From the NCBI GenBank assembly GCA_973895155.1, contig OZ316897.1, forward strand, positions 3,472,001 to 3,536,000: DNA of 64,000 nt. The letters are read 5' to 3'. The notes under the pieces were generated by a model. The model had not been told where the DNA came from. It saw only the letters and a program-made list of their open reading frames with translations, and made no database searches. Below, piece by piece: positions 27,279 to 39,412 of the stretch (position 1 is the stretch's first letter; each line of letters begins with the position of its first letter). Made by a program: the position numbers and the translations under genes. This stretch comes from Marsupella aquatica (Eukaryota > Marchantiophyta).

Positions 27279-27806
27279 CACAATTCGTTGGCACCCTTCA
27301 TCACCGGGGAAGGGGTTCTACCCAGCAAGCGAGCAGTTTGGGTGTGCATTGACCACACTGTTACAAGAAAGATTGGTTTCCTAGGAATTTACGGCCCGAA
27401 TTCACCTAGGGAGCGGACTGATTTGTGGAGAGAACTTTTCAACTTGTTGGATCACTCATGTAACTGGATCGTCATGGGGGACTTCAATATGATCGAAAGC
27501 AGGACTGATCAGAGGGGAGGGCTAAGCAGCACCTTGTCTGGCAGCGAGATGAGGGCTTGACATCATCTGAAGCGCAAACTCCACCTGAAGGATACATTCC
27601 AACACCTCCTGGGGCACCTAAAATTTAGCTGGGACAACAAGAGAAGACATCGCCACGATCCCCAAGCACAAGCTGGTCCATGGGGGGATAGTGATCAGGC
27701 ATTTGGACCGGATATACTCTTGGTCCAAGGAACAGAATTCCAGATTTAACATTACTTCTACAATCTTGCCTGGTATACCCATGTCTGATCATGCCCCGGT
27801 GTGTGC
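27279..27806 (+). pseudogene. LINE ORF2, endonuclease remainder
   Basis: The endonuclease domain resumes in frame after the solo LTR: IGFLGIYGPNSPRERTDLW, WIVMGDFNMIE (catalytic Asp-Asn) and SDHAPV near 27785 (catalytic Asp-His). A TGA at about 27558-27560 stands where the family has Trp, and a frameshift lies near 27690. The Copia element interrupts it at 27807. Confidence 0.82.
27802..27806. repeat. Copia target-site duplication, left copy
   Basis: TGTGC precedes the 5' LTR and is repeated at 33359-33363 directly after the 3' LTR. Confidence 0.93.
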
Positions 27807-28209
27807 TGTTGGGTATTTACTCTTACGTCTAGGTTAGGTATGACGTGGTTGGTACAACAACATGGGTTGGTACAACTACGTGATTAGGTACAACTATGTG
27901 GTTAGGTACAACTACGTGATTAGGTACAACTATGTGGTTAGGTACAACTAAGTTGCACACTATATCATAAGAGGCATGTGTGCTTGGAGAGGTAGAACCA
28001 AGGCTCATTGTTATGGAGCCACTTGAGAGATAGGGAGAGCTTACACTGTGGAGACTCGGTATAGCCGACGGGCTTAGAGTTCAGTAAAGCTCTCTTGTGT
28101 GTTCCCGTGGACGTAGCCTCAAGGAGGTGAACCACGTATCTCTTGTGTCGACTATTGTGCGTTGGATGGTTCATGGGCTTGCCGTTGCGATCGTCGTCTA
28201 TGCTCAACA
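27807..28209 (+). repeat. Copia 5' LTR
   Basis: This 403-bp LTR carries the promoter and the 18-bp repeat array. Its differences from the 3' LTR seen by eye are A/G in ACAACA(A/G)TGGG context, C/T in one repeat unit, and T/G in CGACGGGCT(T/G)AGAG. Confidence 0.95.
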
Positions 28210-28210
28210 A

Positions 28211-28223
28211 TTGGTATCAGAGC
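28211..28223 (+). promoter_or_regulatory. Primer binding site (initiator tRNA-Met)
   Basis: TTGGTATCAGAGC two bases after the 5' LTR is the standard plant Copia primer site, complementary to the 3' end of initiator tRNA-Met. Confidence 0.93.
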
Positions 28224-28643
28224 ATGCTTGGGAGGTGACGTGTGTTCGTGACGGGATTTCATTACGGTTTTTCCAGCGTTGAGTGTCGGTGGATTTCCTG
28301 GAGTTCCGTCGCATAGAACTTGGAGTTTATGGGCTCAACGGATAGATCGGGGCAAGAGCTTTCTAACGGTGTGAAGAAATCGCTGAACGGAGCTTGTGGT
28401 GCAGAGAGATCTAAGTTTTCGTCGTTCTGGATTTTGTGAAGTAAGTTGGCAATCGACTTGGAGGGAGAAGCGTCAAGTGTTTTGACTCAACGGAGAGATT
28501 GAGGCAAGACGATTGTTTTGAGTCCGGGATTGGCTCTTTGATGCAAAGAGGAAGAGCACGTGACACCGATACCATCACCGGTGCGGCGTGTGGTGGAGGA
28601 AGCAGTACTACTACCGGAGCTCACGGTAGTGCCAAAGAAGAAG

Positions 28644-31600
28644 ATGGGGACTTTCAAGCTTGGGGGACCCAAGTATGAAGTGACAAAGTATGATGGGCGC
28701 TCTGACTACTTGCTATGGGAGAAGCAGGTGAAGGGAGTGCTCTATGCATCAGGGATGGGCCAACTGCTGAGCCCTCGTGAAGACGATGTTGATGAGAAAC
28801 AATGGGACCGCATGCAGGAGCAGGGAGTGTGGTGTGTTACACTCTATCTCATGCCTCCCATCATCAAGCAGTTGGGTGCACATAAGGATTGCATGTCCTT
28901 GTTTGCAGAATTGCAGAGCAAGTATCACCGCAAGGAGTTGTCGAACCGGCTCTACACTTCCTACAAACTCATGAGTTTCAGGATGAAGGAATCCGGCACA
29001 AAGTTGCAAGACCATGTGGATGCTTTCAACGACATGGTCGTTGACTTGGAAAACCTTGGGGAGACTTTGAATGATGAGACGAAGGCTCTGCAGCTTCTTA
29101 GTTCATTGCCTCCATCTTACCAGTCCCTATCACGAGTGTTGTTGCATCGTGATAGGGATACCATTTCATATAATGACGTGGTAAGTTCTCTGCTTAGTGA
29201 TGATCTTCAGCAGAAGATGCACATCACATCACAGCCTTCATCATCTGGTGCTGCCCTCAATGTTAACCGTGGGAGGGGTATGCAGCGACCAACTGGGGAC
29301 CGTAGAACCCAGTTTAGATCTAAATCCAGATCTAAGTCCAAGGGTAAATCCCCTCAGAGGAGGCAGGTGACATGTTGGAAGTGCAACCAAGTTGGACACT
29401 TCAAGCGAGACTGTAAGGGAAAGGCAGCGGAAACTTCATCGGCAAATGTGGCTAGGGCTGATGGAGAAGCTGATTTACTCAATGATGAGTATGTTTTATG
29501 AAGCCGGGGGTATGCCCTGTGCACGTCATCTAGGAGAGCAGATGATGTGTGGATTCTTGATTGTGCTTGCTCTTTTCATATTTGTTACATTCGTGAGTTT
29601 TTCAGTTCTTACTCTATTTTAAACGGTTCAGTTCTGATGGGAAATGATCACTCCTGTCAAATTGAGGGAATTGGGTCTGTGAAGATTCAAATGTTTGATG
29701 GCGCTGTGCGCACAGTGTCCGGAGTCAGGTATGTACCTGGCATGCGTAAGAATCTGATTTCACTCGGTGTGTTGGATTCAAATGGTCATCAATGGAGCGT
29801 TATTGATGGTGAACTTCAAGTCAGGTCGGGAGAGACAGTGATTTTGAAGGGGAGTAGACAAAAGAATTTGTATGTGTTACAGGGCAATACTGTATGTGGA
29901 GAGGCCAATGTAACCAAGTCTCACGAGGAGATGACTCAACTGTGACATTCACGGCTAGGCCATATGAGTGAGAAGGGTTTGGCTATCTTACGGAAGAATG
30001 GACTCATTTCTGATTTGCAATCTTGTAAATTAGAGTTTTGTGAGCATTGCATTCTTGGAAAGCAGCATCGTCGTGCTTTTGGTGTTGGAACTCATCGTTC
30101 CAAAGCGGTTCTTGAGTACATACATAGTGACGTGTGGGGTCCATCCCCGACTCCCTCACACTCTGGAAAGTTGTACTATGTATCATTTATTGATGATTAC
30201 TCAAGATTTGTGTGAATTTATTTCATGACGCATAAGTCTGATGTCTTGTCCATTTTTAAGAAGTGGAAGGCCCAGGTGGAGAATCAGACTGGAAACACGA
30301 TCAAGTGTTTGGATACAAGGGTGAAGAGTCTGAGGTCAGACAACGGCGGGGAGTACACTTCAATGGAATTTGAAGAGTACTGTTCAGAACAGGGGATAAC
30401 TCGCCATCTCACCACAGTTTATACTCCACAGCAGAATGGTGTCGCTGAGAGGCTCAATCGGACACTGTTGGAGCGGTCACGGAGTATGTTGAGCCAATCA
30501 GGTTTACCACAAGAATTTTGGGCAGAAGCTATCAATACCGCAGCTTATTTGGTAAATCTTTCTCCTTCTAGTGCTATCAATTTCAAAACGCCGTTTGAGA
30601 TGTGCTATAAGCGGCAAGCAGACTATCATGGCTTGGTAGTTTTTGGAAGTGATGCATATGCTCTCACACCGAAGCAGAATAGGACCAAGTTGGATCCTAC
30701 CTCCAAGAAATATGTTTTTCTTGGGTACCAGAGTGGTGTGAAAGCCTATAGGCTATGGGATCCTATTGCCTGTAAGCTCGTTGTCAGTAGGGATGTTTCC
30801 TTCAATGAATCCAGATTATTGAAGGAGGGGGAGAATACTCAGGTCTCCCGTACTGACAAAGGAAAATCTCCTATCCCGGATCTCGTTGAGGGGGAGATTG
30901 GTTATGAGGTGCATGACCGGAAAGAAGGAGTTGCTCCAATTATGGAGCTGGTTCCTGTGCCAGAGGAGTTTGTTGATGCTGGTGAGCAGCAAGTGGATGC
31001 TATTGAGCTTCAAATTGTACCAGCACACGCAGATCAACCGGAGTCATCGGCTAGAAGAACATCTGGTCGCACTGTACGCGCTCCACCAAGGTATGGACAG
31101 TGGGTTGATTCATCTCAACTGCAAGAGGATGATTTTACAGTTGATGATGAGGGTGATGTGTTAATTTTGGAAGAAGGGGAACCTTCTTCATTTCATGAGG
31201 CAAGTGCTTCAAAGGAGAAGTAGAAGTGGACTGCAGCAATGCAAACGGAGATGCAGTCACTAAAGGACAACAAAACTTGGGAGCTTGTTAAGCTGCCTAA
31301 GGGTCAGCAAGTGGTGGACAGCAAGTGGATTTACAAGCTGAAGGATAATTCCATAGGAGGTGGATCGAAGGTCTACAAGGCTAGATTGGTAGCAAAGGGA
31401 TTCACACAAGAGAAAGGTGTGGATTACAATGAGGTCTTCTCACCAGTTGCTAAGTACTCTACAATACGACTATTGTGTGTACTTGTTGTAATGTTTGGTC
31501 TGCTGCTAGATCAGATGGATGTTGTCACAGCTTTCCTCTATGGCACATTGGAAGAGGTGATCTTCATGAGACAACCGCTAGGTTTTGTGAAGAGAGGACA

Positions 31601-32765
31601 GGAGGAATTGGTTTGCAGATTGCTGAAATCCTTGTATGGGTTGAAGCAATCACCAAGACAGTGGAACAAGCGGTTTGACGATTGGATTCAGTCACAAGGT
31701 TTTCACAGAAGTGTATTTGACCCTTGTGTGTATTTGAAACCGGTAAAGAATGTTGTCTTTGGGTTCATTGTTTTAGTACTTTATGTGGATGATATGCTAA
31801 TTGCAGCCAAGGATAGGTCTGAGATTGTTAAGCTCAAGGCACTGCTTAGTGCAGAGTTTAAGATGAAGGACTTAGGGCCAGCTAAGAGGATTTTGGGTAT
31901 GGAGATCACTAGGGACTTGGAGGCTGGCAAGCTATGGTTGACGCAGAGCAGTTATGCGAGGAAGGTAATTGCAAGGTTCAACATGGGGAATAGCAAGCCA
32001 GTAAGTACCCCGTTGGCTCCACACTTCAAGTTATCATCGGCGTTCTGTCCTACGGATGACACAGAGAAGGGGTTGATGTCAAAGGTTCCGTATGACAAGG
32101 CAGTGGGGAGTCTCATGTATTTGATGACTTGCACTAGACCTGATCTTGCCATGGCTATGGGCAAGGTAAGCAGGTACATGTCAAATCCAGGGAAGGTACA
32201 CTGGGAAGCAGTGAAGTGGATTATCAGGTACTTGAAGGGTACCGTGGATCATGGTCTTTTATTTGATGCGAATGCAAAGAATGCTAAATCATTGATTGGC
32301 TATGTTGATTCTGACTATGGACAAGATTTGGACCGAAGGAGATCAACAACAGGATACGTGTTCACACTTGGCGGTGGATGCATAAGTTGGAGGTCTACTT
32401 TGCAGAAGTGTATTGCTCAGTCTACTACAGAAGCGGAGTATGTTGCAGCTGCGGAAGCAGCAAAGGAAGCGATTTGGTTGGATAGACTTATCACTGAAAT
32501 GGGATTGCCACAGGGGAATGTGAAGCTCCATTGTGATAGTCAAAGTGCGCTCCACCTTGCTGTGAACCAGGTGATGGACAGCAGAGTGAAGCACATTGAC
32601 GTTAGGTACCATTTTATCAGGCAGGCTGTGTTTGATAATTTGTTTGAGCTAGTCAAGATTGATGGTAAACTCAACCCGGTTGATGCATTTACCAAAGTGA
32701 TTCCTTTGGAGAGTTTCTCTAGACACCGTGACGTATTGCAGGTTTTGCAATTGCATCACAAGTAG
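28644..32765 (+). pseudogene. Copia gag-pol polyprotein, one frame with four stops
   Basis: From the likely ATG at 28644 (MGTFKLGGPKYE) to TAG at 32765 the whole polyprotein is in one frame. Order: gag with UBN2-like region; CCHC knuckle CWKCNQVGHFKRDC (29373-29414); protease; GAG-pre-integrase with CEHCILGKQH; integrase with Asp 30129, Asp 30339 and Glu 30447; RT with YVDDM (31782-31796); RNase H ending near 32765. In-frame stops occur at 29499 (TGA), 29943 (TGA), 30213 (TGA) and 31221 (TAG). At 29943 and 30213 the family has Trp, so single G-to-A changes explain them. The protease motif reads WILDCACSFH where Copia has Asp-Ser-Gly. No frameshift was found. The copy cannot make full-length polyprotein but could be mobilised in trans. 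Confidence 0.92.
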
Positions 32766-32943
32766 AGTTTTCTTAACATTCATTGTAATTACTGATATAT
32801 GCTCTTCCTCATTCCTATGTATTAGGCTACGGCTTAGTTCTGGTTTGCTCTAGTTAGAGAGGGAAACCGGTTTGGTTTTTGTCAAGAACTTCCCGCTGAG
32901 GGATCATATACATTGGCAGTATTACTCTCCCCTAGACCAGAGT

Positions 32944-32955
32944 CAAGGGGAAGAT
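32944..32955 (+). promoter_or_regulatory. Polypurine tract
   Basis: AAGGGGAAGAT immediately precedes the 3' LTR and would prime plus-strand DNA synthesis. Confidence 0.85.
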
Positions 32956-33358
32956 TGTTGGGTATTTACTCTTACGTCTAGGTTAGGTATGACGTGGTTG
33001 GTACAACAACGTGGGTTGGTACAACTACGTGATTAGGTACAACTATGTGGTTAGGTACAACTATGTGATTAGGTACAACTATGTGGTTAGGTACAACTAA
33101 GTTGCACACTATATCATAAGAGGCATGTGTGCTTGGAGAGGTAGAACCAAGGCTCATTGTTATGGAGCCACTTGAGAGATAGGGAGAGCTTACACTGTGG
33201 AGACTCGGTATAGCCGACGGGCTGAGAGTTCAGTAAAGCTCTCTTGTGTGTTCCCGTGGACGTAGCCTCAAGGAGGTGAACCACGTATCTCTTGTGTCGA
33301 CTATTGTGCGTTGGATGGTTCATGGGCTTGCCGTTGCGATCGTCGTCTATGCTCAACA
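32956..33358 (+). repeat. Copia 3' LTR
   Basis: This 403-bp copy starts TGTTGGG and ends CTCAACA, and is followed by the duplication TGTGC. Confidence 0.95.
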
Positions 33359-36300
33359 TGTGCTACAATTTGCCCAGCCAATGGTGTCAGGAGAGCTTCT
33401 CAGCACAGGATGAACACGGCGCACCAACAACTGTTGCCATACCAAGAACGGATTTCCCATGTGTGGGCGGAGGAGGTGGAACGTTGTGACCGGACTGGTT
33501 TAACACCGGATGTCACTCTCTCCCACTGCATCAAGATTGCTAGGAAGATTGATCATTGTTGGGGCAAGAGGAGGGCAAAGGAGAGACGCCTCAAGGAATC
33601 AATCCTGCGCGGCAACCTGTCCCAGGCACAGCGACACCTTGAATCACACACTCAGGACTGTCATGCGTAGGCGAATGTCAGGGAGGCTGAGGCCCTCATC
33701 CATGAGTTTGATGCTGATCGAGTTCGGTGGATGGATTTTGTTATCCAATCAAGATGGATTGAAGATGGAGACAAGTGCTCCAGGCTCTTCTTTAAATCCT
33801 TCAAGGGCTTAGCGATGAACAATGAAATCCACCAACTCCTTGATAAGGACGAGCAGGTGGTGAAGGGTTGGCAGGAGATGGCTACGGTGGCCACTACTTT
33901 CTTCACGGACATCTTGGGTACATCTGCAGGTTGTCACCCGGATCATTTGACTCAGGTTCTTTCCATGCAGAATGAGACCATCTCTGTTGAAGATTGTGTA
34001 GACTTGAACCTTCCATTGACAGTGGAGGAATTGGGCAACGCTGCTTGGGCTCTTGCATCCAACAAATGTCCCGGCCCAGATGGAACCCCAGTCGAGTTTT
34101 TTGTGGCCCACTGGCAAACAGTGGGACCCCTGCTACACAAAGTGATTCAACATGGCATGACTGAGGGCAATTTCAATTCTGAGTTCACTAGGGGATTTAT
34201 TATTCTTCTATGCAAGAAGAATGATCAGCGCCGGCCCACGAACAAGAGGCCCATCACCTTATTGAATGTGATTTACAAGATTGGAGCAAAGGCCTTGCAA
34301 ATACGGCTCATCCCTGTCCTGCAGCGGTTTATCACACCCCAACAATTTGCATTTCTACCCGGTCGTAACATTCATCACTCTCTGCTACTCCTAAATGAGC
34401 TCCTCCACCATGCTGAATCCTCAGGGCTGCAATTCATTCTAATGAAATTAGACGTGGCTAAGGCCTTCGATAAACTTGAATGGGGATTCCTTCTGATGCT
34501 GATGGAAAAGGTAGGATTCGATGGGCTAATTTTGCAATTTCTTCGCACTAGCTTCTGTTCGGCCACATCTGCTGTCTCGCTCAATGGCAAAATGGCTGCC
34601 CCCTTTTCCTTGGAACGTTCGATGAGACAGGGCTGCCCACTCTCCCCCCTGTTGTTCATCATTGCCATTGATGCCCTTAGTAAGATATTTCTCAAGGCGG
34701 TGGACCAGGGGGATTTGGAAGGAGTTAGAATCCCTTCAATTGGGGTACACAATGTGCACAATTTCTTTGCCGATGATGTCGCACTGCTACTGAGGGCCAA
34801 CATGAGATTTGTACAGTTCAGCCGTCAACAATTGCTTTCATTTGGATTGGCGTCTGGGCTTCACTGCATCTGAAAACAAACCAAGGCAGCTTTCGTACCA
34901 TCTGGATCCATACCTGCGGAATTCCAGGCCCTCCCATGGACTTGGGAGAATGATGCAAGTGCCTAAAAAATGCTTGGTATTCCCATGGCGCAACACATCT
35001 CTGAGCAGCAACTAATCAAAACTATGTCGGATCGGCTGGAATCTCGACTTGACCGGATCCGTAAGAGATCTGAGTCCCTTATCGGTCGTGTCACTGTTGC
35101 TAACCACTTGATCATGAGCACTATTTGGTACTTCCTCACAGTATGGGCCGGCCATCCGAAGACGTTGGATGCTTTACAGAAGAAGATCACCTCCTTTGTT
35201 TGGGCTGGTCAGAATGAGAAGGCCCGATCTCGGGTGGACCTTGCCACTATTACGAGATCCATGAGCCAGGGGGCTAGGGCTAATCTCTATTCCAGCACAG
35301 TTCAGAGCTCTTGCAGGTGGTTTTGTCGTTTGGGCTTTAGCTGAGGCAGATCACCCTCTCAGGAGAATCCTGCAAATGTACTTGTGGCAGCTATCAGGGA
35401 AGAAATGGGGTGTTCAGGACTTCACTTGGGTCTTCACACCCTGCTACACAATGCCGTCAGGAGGATCCAAGGTGTGGTCAAACATTTGCACCGGATGGAA
35501 TGTGATCAAGAAGCACCTACGACCCTCCGCACCAGCACACCTGGAGGGATGGCGTAACCTGCCACTGTGGAGACCCCACCTCATCCATATTCAGGCTAAC
35601 CAGGCAAAGTGCCTTTCAAACCCTCAGCGGCGGTTGCGTCAAGCTGGTTTGGTGGTTCTGAGCGATGTTCTCACCAATGATGGGGGATTCTTATCCTGGG
35701 AAGAGGGCCCTGGGCCCACGGAATTGTGCAATGGCATTCAGGAAATTGATTGCTAACCTCAGGTCTGTGCCAGAGCTTGACGACTGTAGGGAACAAACGG
35801 AACCATTGTTCATGGAAGCTACTCTCCCGGGTCAATCACATTGGATTTGGGAATTCAAGGTGCAGCGGAAACACATCACCTCGAATTGGCAACAATTTCA
35901 GGACACATCGAAGCCAGTGAACACATTCATGGTCCAGAATGGGTACCTCCACAAATCAGCACACTCTTCACCACCGGCCAACATTGTACTTTCTCGTGTG
36001 CTGATTAGGACCTCCGGGGCCAATAACACTGTTAGGCAGCGCATTGGTAACCCCACTGGAGACCTCGCTATTCTCCTACAGTACCATTGGAGTGATGGTA
36101 CACCATTCATTGATACTTGTACTGCGCATCTCAGAAAGCTCCAGGGACATGCGAGGACTGGACTTCACAAGGCCTTGACTAAATGGGCTACACTGCTGCA
36201 TTGGTGCCCAGCCCCCATGACACTATGGAGCAACACATGGATGCCTTTCAGGGCAGCATCAGAGAATTGCTACCTTTGGCAGCTTCTGTACCGGATTCCT

Positions 36301-36846
36301 GCAACGCAACATTGGCAGAACCCGCAGCTCCCAGTTCATGACAAGTCAACCTGGTGCACCCGGTGCAACTTGATGCAACAGGAGGACATAAGCCATTGCA
36401 TTTGGAGCTGCCCAGTCTCCCAGGTCATTTGGAACTGGGCTCAGTACACTCTTTGCTTGGCTTCACACACTGGGAATACCACACTCAACTTACAACCGAT
36501 TCACATTTTTGTAGGCGAGCCCCTACCTGAGGAGTGGGATGTACCAGGCAAGTTGTGGCATATCTTAAGGGCAGTTGTATGTTGGAACATCTGGAAGGAT
36601 CGGAGTTCCCACTTTATTGAACACACCAGATCGAACCCGCATGCTGTCATTCAGAAATCATGGCACCGGCTAGGAGTGTACCTGCGCAGGTACTGGGCCA
36701 AACATCGTGCTAGGATCCGCATAGGGAAGACCACCTCAGAGAGAGCTTATCAGGACATGTGTTTTGACTATGGGGCTCATGCAGGGTTGTGGACGCTACA
36801 CATGGACAGGCTACAAGTCCCCCCGGTCCCACCCCGTCCACCATGA
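33359..36846 (+). pseudogene. LINE ORF2, reverse transcriptase and C-terminus
   Basis: ORF2 continues after the Copia element. A linker (VWAEEVERCDR, CWGKRRAKERRLKES) is frameshifted near 33665. The reverse transcriptase is then open from about 33731 to 34873, with NKCPGPDGTP, FLPGRNI, LDVAKAFDKLEW, SMRQGCPLSPLLF and the catalytic FADD at 34766-34777. Stops at 34871-34873 (TGA) and 34965-34967, and further frameshifts to about 35665, break the thumb region. The C-terminal zf-RVT region (WCTRC, then HCIWSC, 36352-36414) is open to TGA at 36846. The order identifies an L1-type element; there is no RNase H domain. Confidence 0.9.
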
Positions 36847-37174
36847 ACTATAGTTGTTTCCAGGATTAGATTCTTCACTGCAGGCTAGACGATAGGAATG
36901 TAAGTCTATCATGGACCCACTGAATGGAACCTTGCCGGAAGCTAAGCATTGGCCAGTCTCTTGGAGTGTGCTTCTCCTACTGCAGTAGTTAAATTCCTTA
37001 TTTGGCTGCCCCTTGTCTTGGGGCCTAGTTTCTTTCCTGGCGCCGGCCTCACCGGCTTTCTTTTGCACTTCGACCTTTGGTCCTCCTGTGGTGTTGCCCT
37101 GGTGGCCACCTGTTTGTATGCTGTCTTTGTGAATGAAATTCAAAAAGATCTTTCAAGGCCAAAAAAAAAAAAAA
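36847..37174 (+). other. LINE 3' UTR and poly(A) tract
   Basis: Non-coding sequence ending in 14 adenines (37161-37174). The right copy of the target-site duplication, ACTTGATGGAG, begins with the last adenine. Confidence 0.85.
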
Positions 37175-37184
37175 CTTGATGGAG
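37174..37184. repeat. LINE target-site duplication, right copy
   Basis: ACTTGATGGAG matches 19083-19093 exactly. Confidence 0.8.
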
Positions 37185-37185
37185 C

Positions 37186-38998
37186 AAAAGATTTGATGGG
37201 CCACTCTACACTAGGTAAAGATATCCCTGACGGCCCCTCACTTTTCAAATATACTTGGCCCTGCAACCCTTCCTCATGCCCTGTATGATTATTTTTCCCT
37301 TTTTTAATTCTAACATCTTACGTACAGCTATGTATTTCAGTGTACTCCTTGGAAGTATTTTTCCATGTATTTTTGTTTGAAAATATTAACATACCCTTAG
37401 TACTTAGACTCTGTCACTCCTCTATTCATTTTATCCTTGTTTTTTTGGAAAAGGGGACAAAGCCCAAAACTTTATTGAAAGACACTGAAACCGTGCAATA
37501 AACAACTGTCTGATGGAAGGAGACAGGAAAACAAGGAAAATTAAGGGGGCTGGAGAAGGAGCACACCCATATGGAAAGAGAGGCACTAACCCCACAGTCC
37601 GCCGGAGAGGGAGGCAGATCAAGATAGTGGGAGGAAAACTAGGGATGGGAATACGTCACCTAAGATCGAGAATGTACTAGGAGAGAAACAAGAAAGACCA
37701 CAAAGGAGAATCCCAACCCGATAACCCACATTTTATCCTTATTTTGAAAGACTTTTGCACAGAACCTTATTTTCATTCACTAGGTTGCATTGATGAATTC
37801 AAGGTATAAGGGTATGTGTCTCTTTGATAGTACCCTCTTTGATAGTACCATGTAGACTAAAGTCTTGGTTGACTGTGATGTCTTTGTAAAACTGAAATAA
37901 GCAGAATTCAGGAGCAAAGGCTGCTTGTTTAACTTGTCAATGTCTTTATAGTTTTTATAGATTGGACTGGTGGTCATAGGGTGTGACAAGCAAAGACAAT
38001 TTTTTTAGTGTCACTTTGAGAAAAATTTCAGGAGCGAAGCCGCTTGCTTAACTTGTCAATGTCTTTATAGTTTTTACAGATTGGACTGGTGGTCACAGAG
38101 TGTGACACTCAAAGTCAATTTTTTTAGTGTCACTTTGAGAAAATGTAGAGACGTGAATTGCAGTATGATTTTGATAGCTAATTTTGTGGTTGTTGCACCA
38201 AACATTTAACTCAATTTTTTAAGGTCATTTAATTTCTTTTACATTTGTTACTATGTGCATGCTCTATGCTCATTTTTATGAATTCAATTGATGCCTTGTG
38301 AATTCAATTAATGCCTTGTGTACTAACCCAAAGAATAAAAATTGTCTTTTGAGTGGCATTGTGTAAACTGCCCTAAATACTCTACCTAAGTGCTCACATC
38401 TAAAAAAAACCTTTCACAAAAATAGCACCAAGGAAAAGCTCACGTCTGACGTGATTATTTCCAAAAAAACCTTAGGCAAAATAACATCAAAGAATTGTTT
38501 AAGTACCAGGTAATTTATTTGCAAAAAACAAAGTTTACAAAAAGAGCACCCAAAGAGCACCCAAAACCATTGGTTCACTTTACTAAAGTTCTGACAAGAC
38601 TATACTTGGAGAAATACTTTCAAATATGAGTACTTCAAAAAATTGACAGGGAATAATTAAAGAGAGTAATTATTTACTTATCTTAAATACACATTACCTT
38701 GCAGAAGTGTTTCAAAACATGAATAAAATGAATATGAGAGTGAGAGAGGCTAAATACTTTGTACATAAATTATATATGTATTTTTAAGGAAGAATACACT
38801 GAAAATTACTTCTAGAGAGTACATCTGACGGACTGACTTAGATAAATTTATTTATTATTTTACAATTAAAAAGAAAAGAAAAATAATCACACAGGTCATG
38901 AGAAAGGGTTGCAAAGACAAGGGGCCCCACTAAGTCTATTTGAAAAGTGAGGGGCTCGTCCGGGATATCTTTACCTAGAGGGGCCAATCAAATATTTA
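37186..38998. mobile_element. Non-autonomous inverted-repeat element, 1.8 kb
   Basis: The left end (37186-37300; GATTTGATGGGCC, GGTAAAGATATCCC, CCCCTCACTTTTCAAATA, GTATGATTATTTTT) is complementary with few mismatches and short gaps to 38880-38998. The inverted repeats are thus about 110 bases. The interior is AT-rich without a transposase frame and contains a 119-bp tandem duplication. No flanking target-site duplication could be fixed. The LINE's right target duplication lies right beside its left end. Confidence 0.78.
37908..38143. repeat. Two-copy tandem repeat (119-bp period)
   Basis: TCAGGAGCAAAGGCTGCTTG at 37908 recurs as TCAGGAGCGAAGCCGCTTGC at 38027; both copies run through AACTTGTCAATGTCTTTATA and GTGTCACTTTGAGAAAA. 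Confidence 0.88.
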
Positions 38999-39244
38999 GC
39001 TTACTGTACATTGCAACATATGGATGTACAATATGGTTTAAATGAATATGAGAATCGTCATGTTGTTTGATGCATCGCCATTGGAGTATGTTAGTATTGT
39101 TAGGTTGGACAGATATTAGCCGTGGCGTCCACAGAATCGTGCATTGGAAGTCGATCGTCCTCGGAAGTTGCAAATAGTATATAGCTCTGGTTGAACGGTC
39201 TAGGTTTTGTCTCGTAAATTTTCCCTTGTAACACTAATTAGAGC

Positions 39245-39312
39245 AACAGGAAAACGATTTGGGAAGGTCGCATGAGAACAGGAAAGTGATTTGGGAAGGT
39301 CGCATGAGAACA
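39245..39312. repeat. Two-copy tandem repeat (about 34-bp period)
   Basis: CAGGAAAACGATTTGGGAAG then GTCGCATGAGAA recurs as CAGGAAAGTGATTTGGGAAG. Confidence 0.8.
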
Positions 39313-39412
39313 CGAGTCCCAGGTTGTAGAAAATAATTACGTTACTTAATCAAGATATCAACAGCAGTGAGATGGAAAATAATTACGTTCCTTAACCAAG
39401 ATATCAACAGCA

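Larger units (their letters stand above)
27807..33358 (+). mobile_element. Complete Copia (Ty1-type) LTR retrotransposon, 5552 bp
   Basis: It has 403-bp LTRs (27807-28209 and 32956-33358) beginning TGTTGGG and ending CTCAACA, TSD TGTGC, a PBS matching initiator tRNA-Met, a purine-rich tract before the 3' LTR, and gag-protease-integrase-RT-RNase H order, which defines Copia. About three mismatches were counted by eye between the LTRs, so insertion was recent. It interrupts the LINE's ORF2 between the endonuclease and RT domains. Confidence 0.96.
19094..37173 (+). mobile_element. L1-like LINE retrotransposon split by three insertions
   Basis: The element runs from its 5' UTR at 19094 to a poly(A) tract at 37161-37174, flanked by the 11-bp duplication ACTTGATGGAG. 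Removing the insertions (about 5087, 480 and 5557 bases) leaves about 7 kb, normal for a plant L1. Order: 5' UTR, ORF1 with a zinc knuckle, overlapping ORF2 with endonuclease, reverse transcriptase (FADD) and a C-terminal zf-RVT domain, then 3' UTR. Several stops and frameshifts make it inactive. It predates the Copia elements nested in it. Confidence 0.88.
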
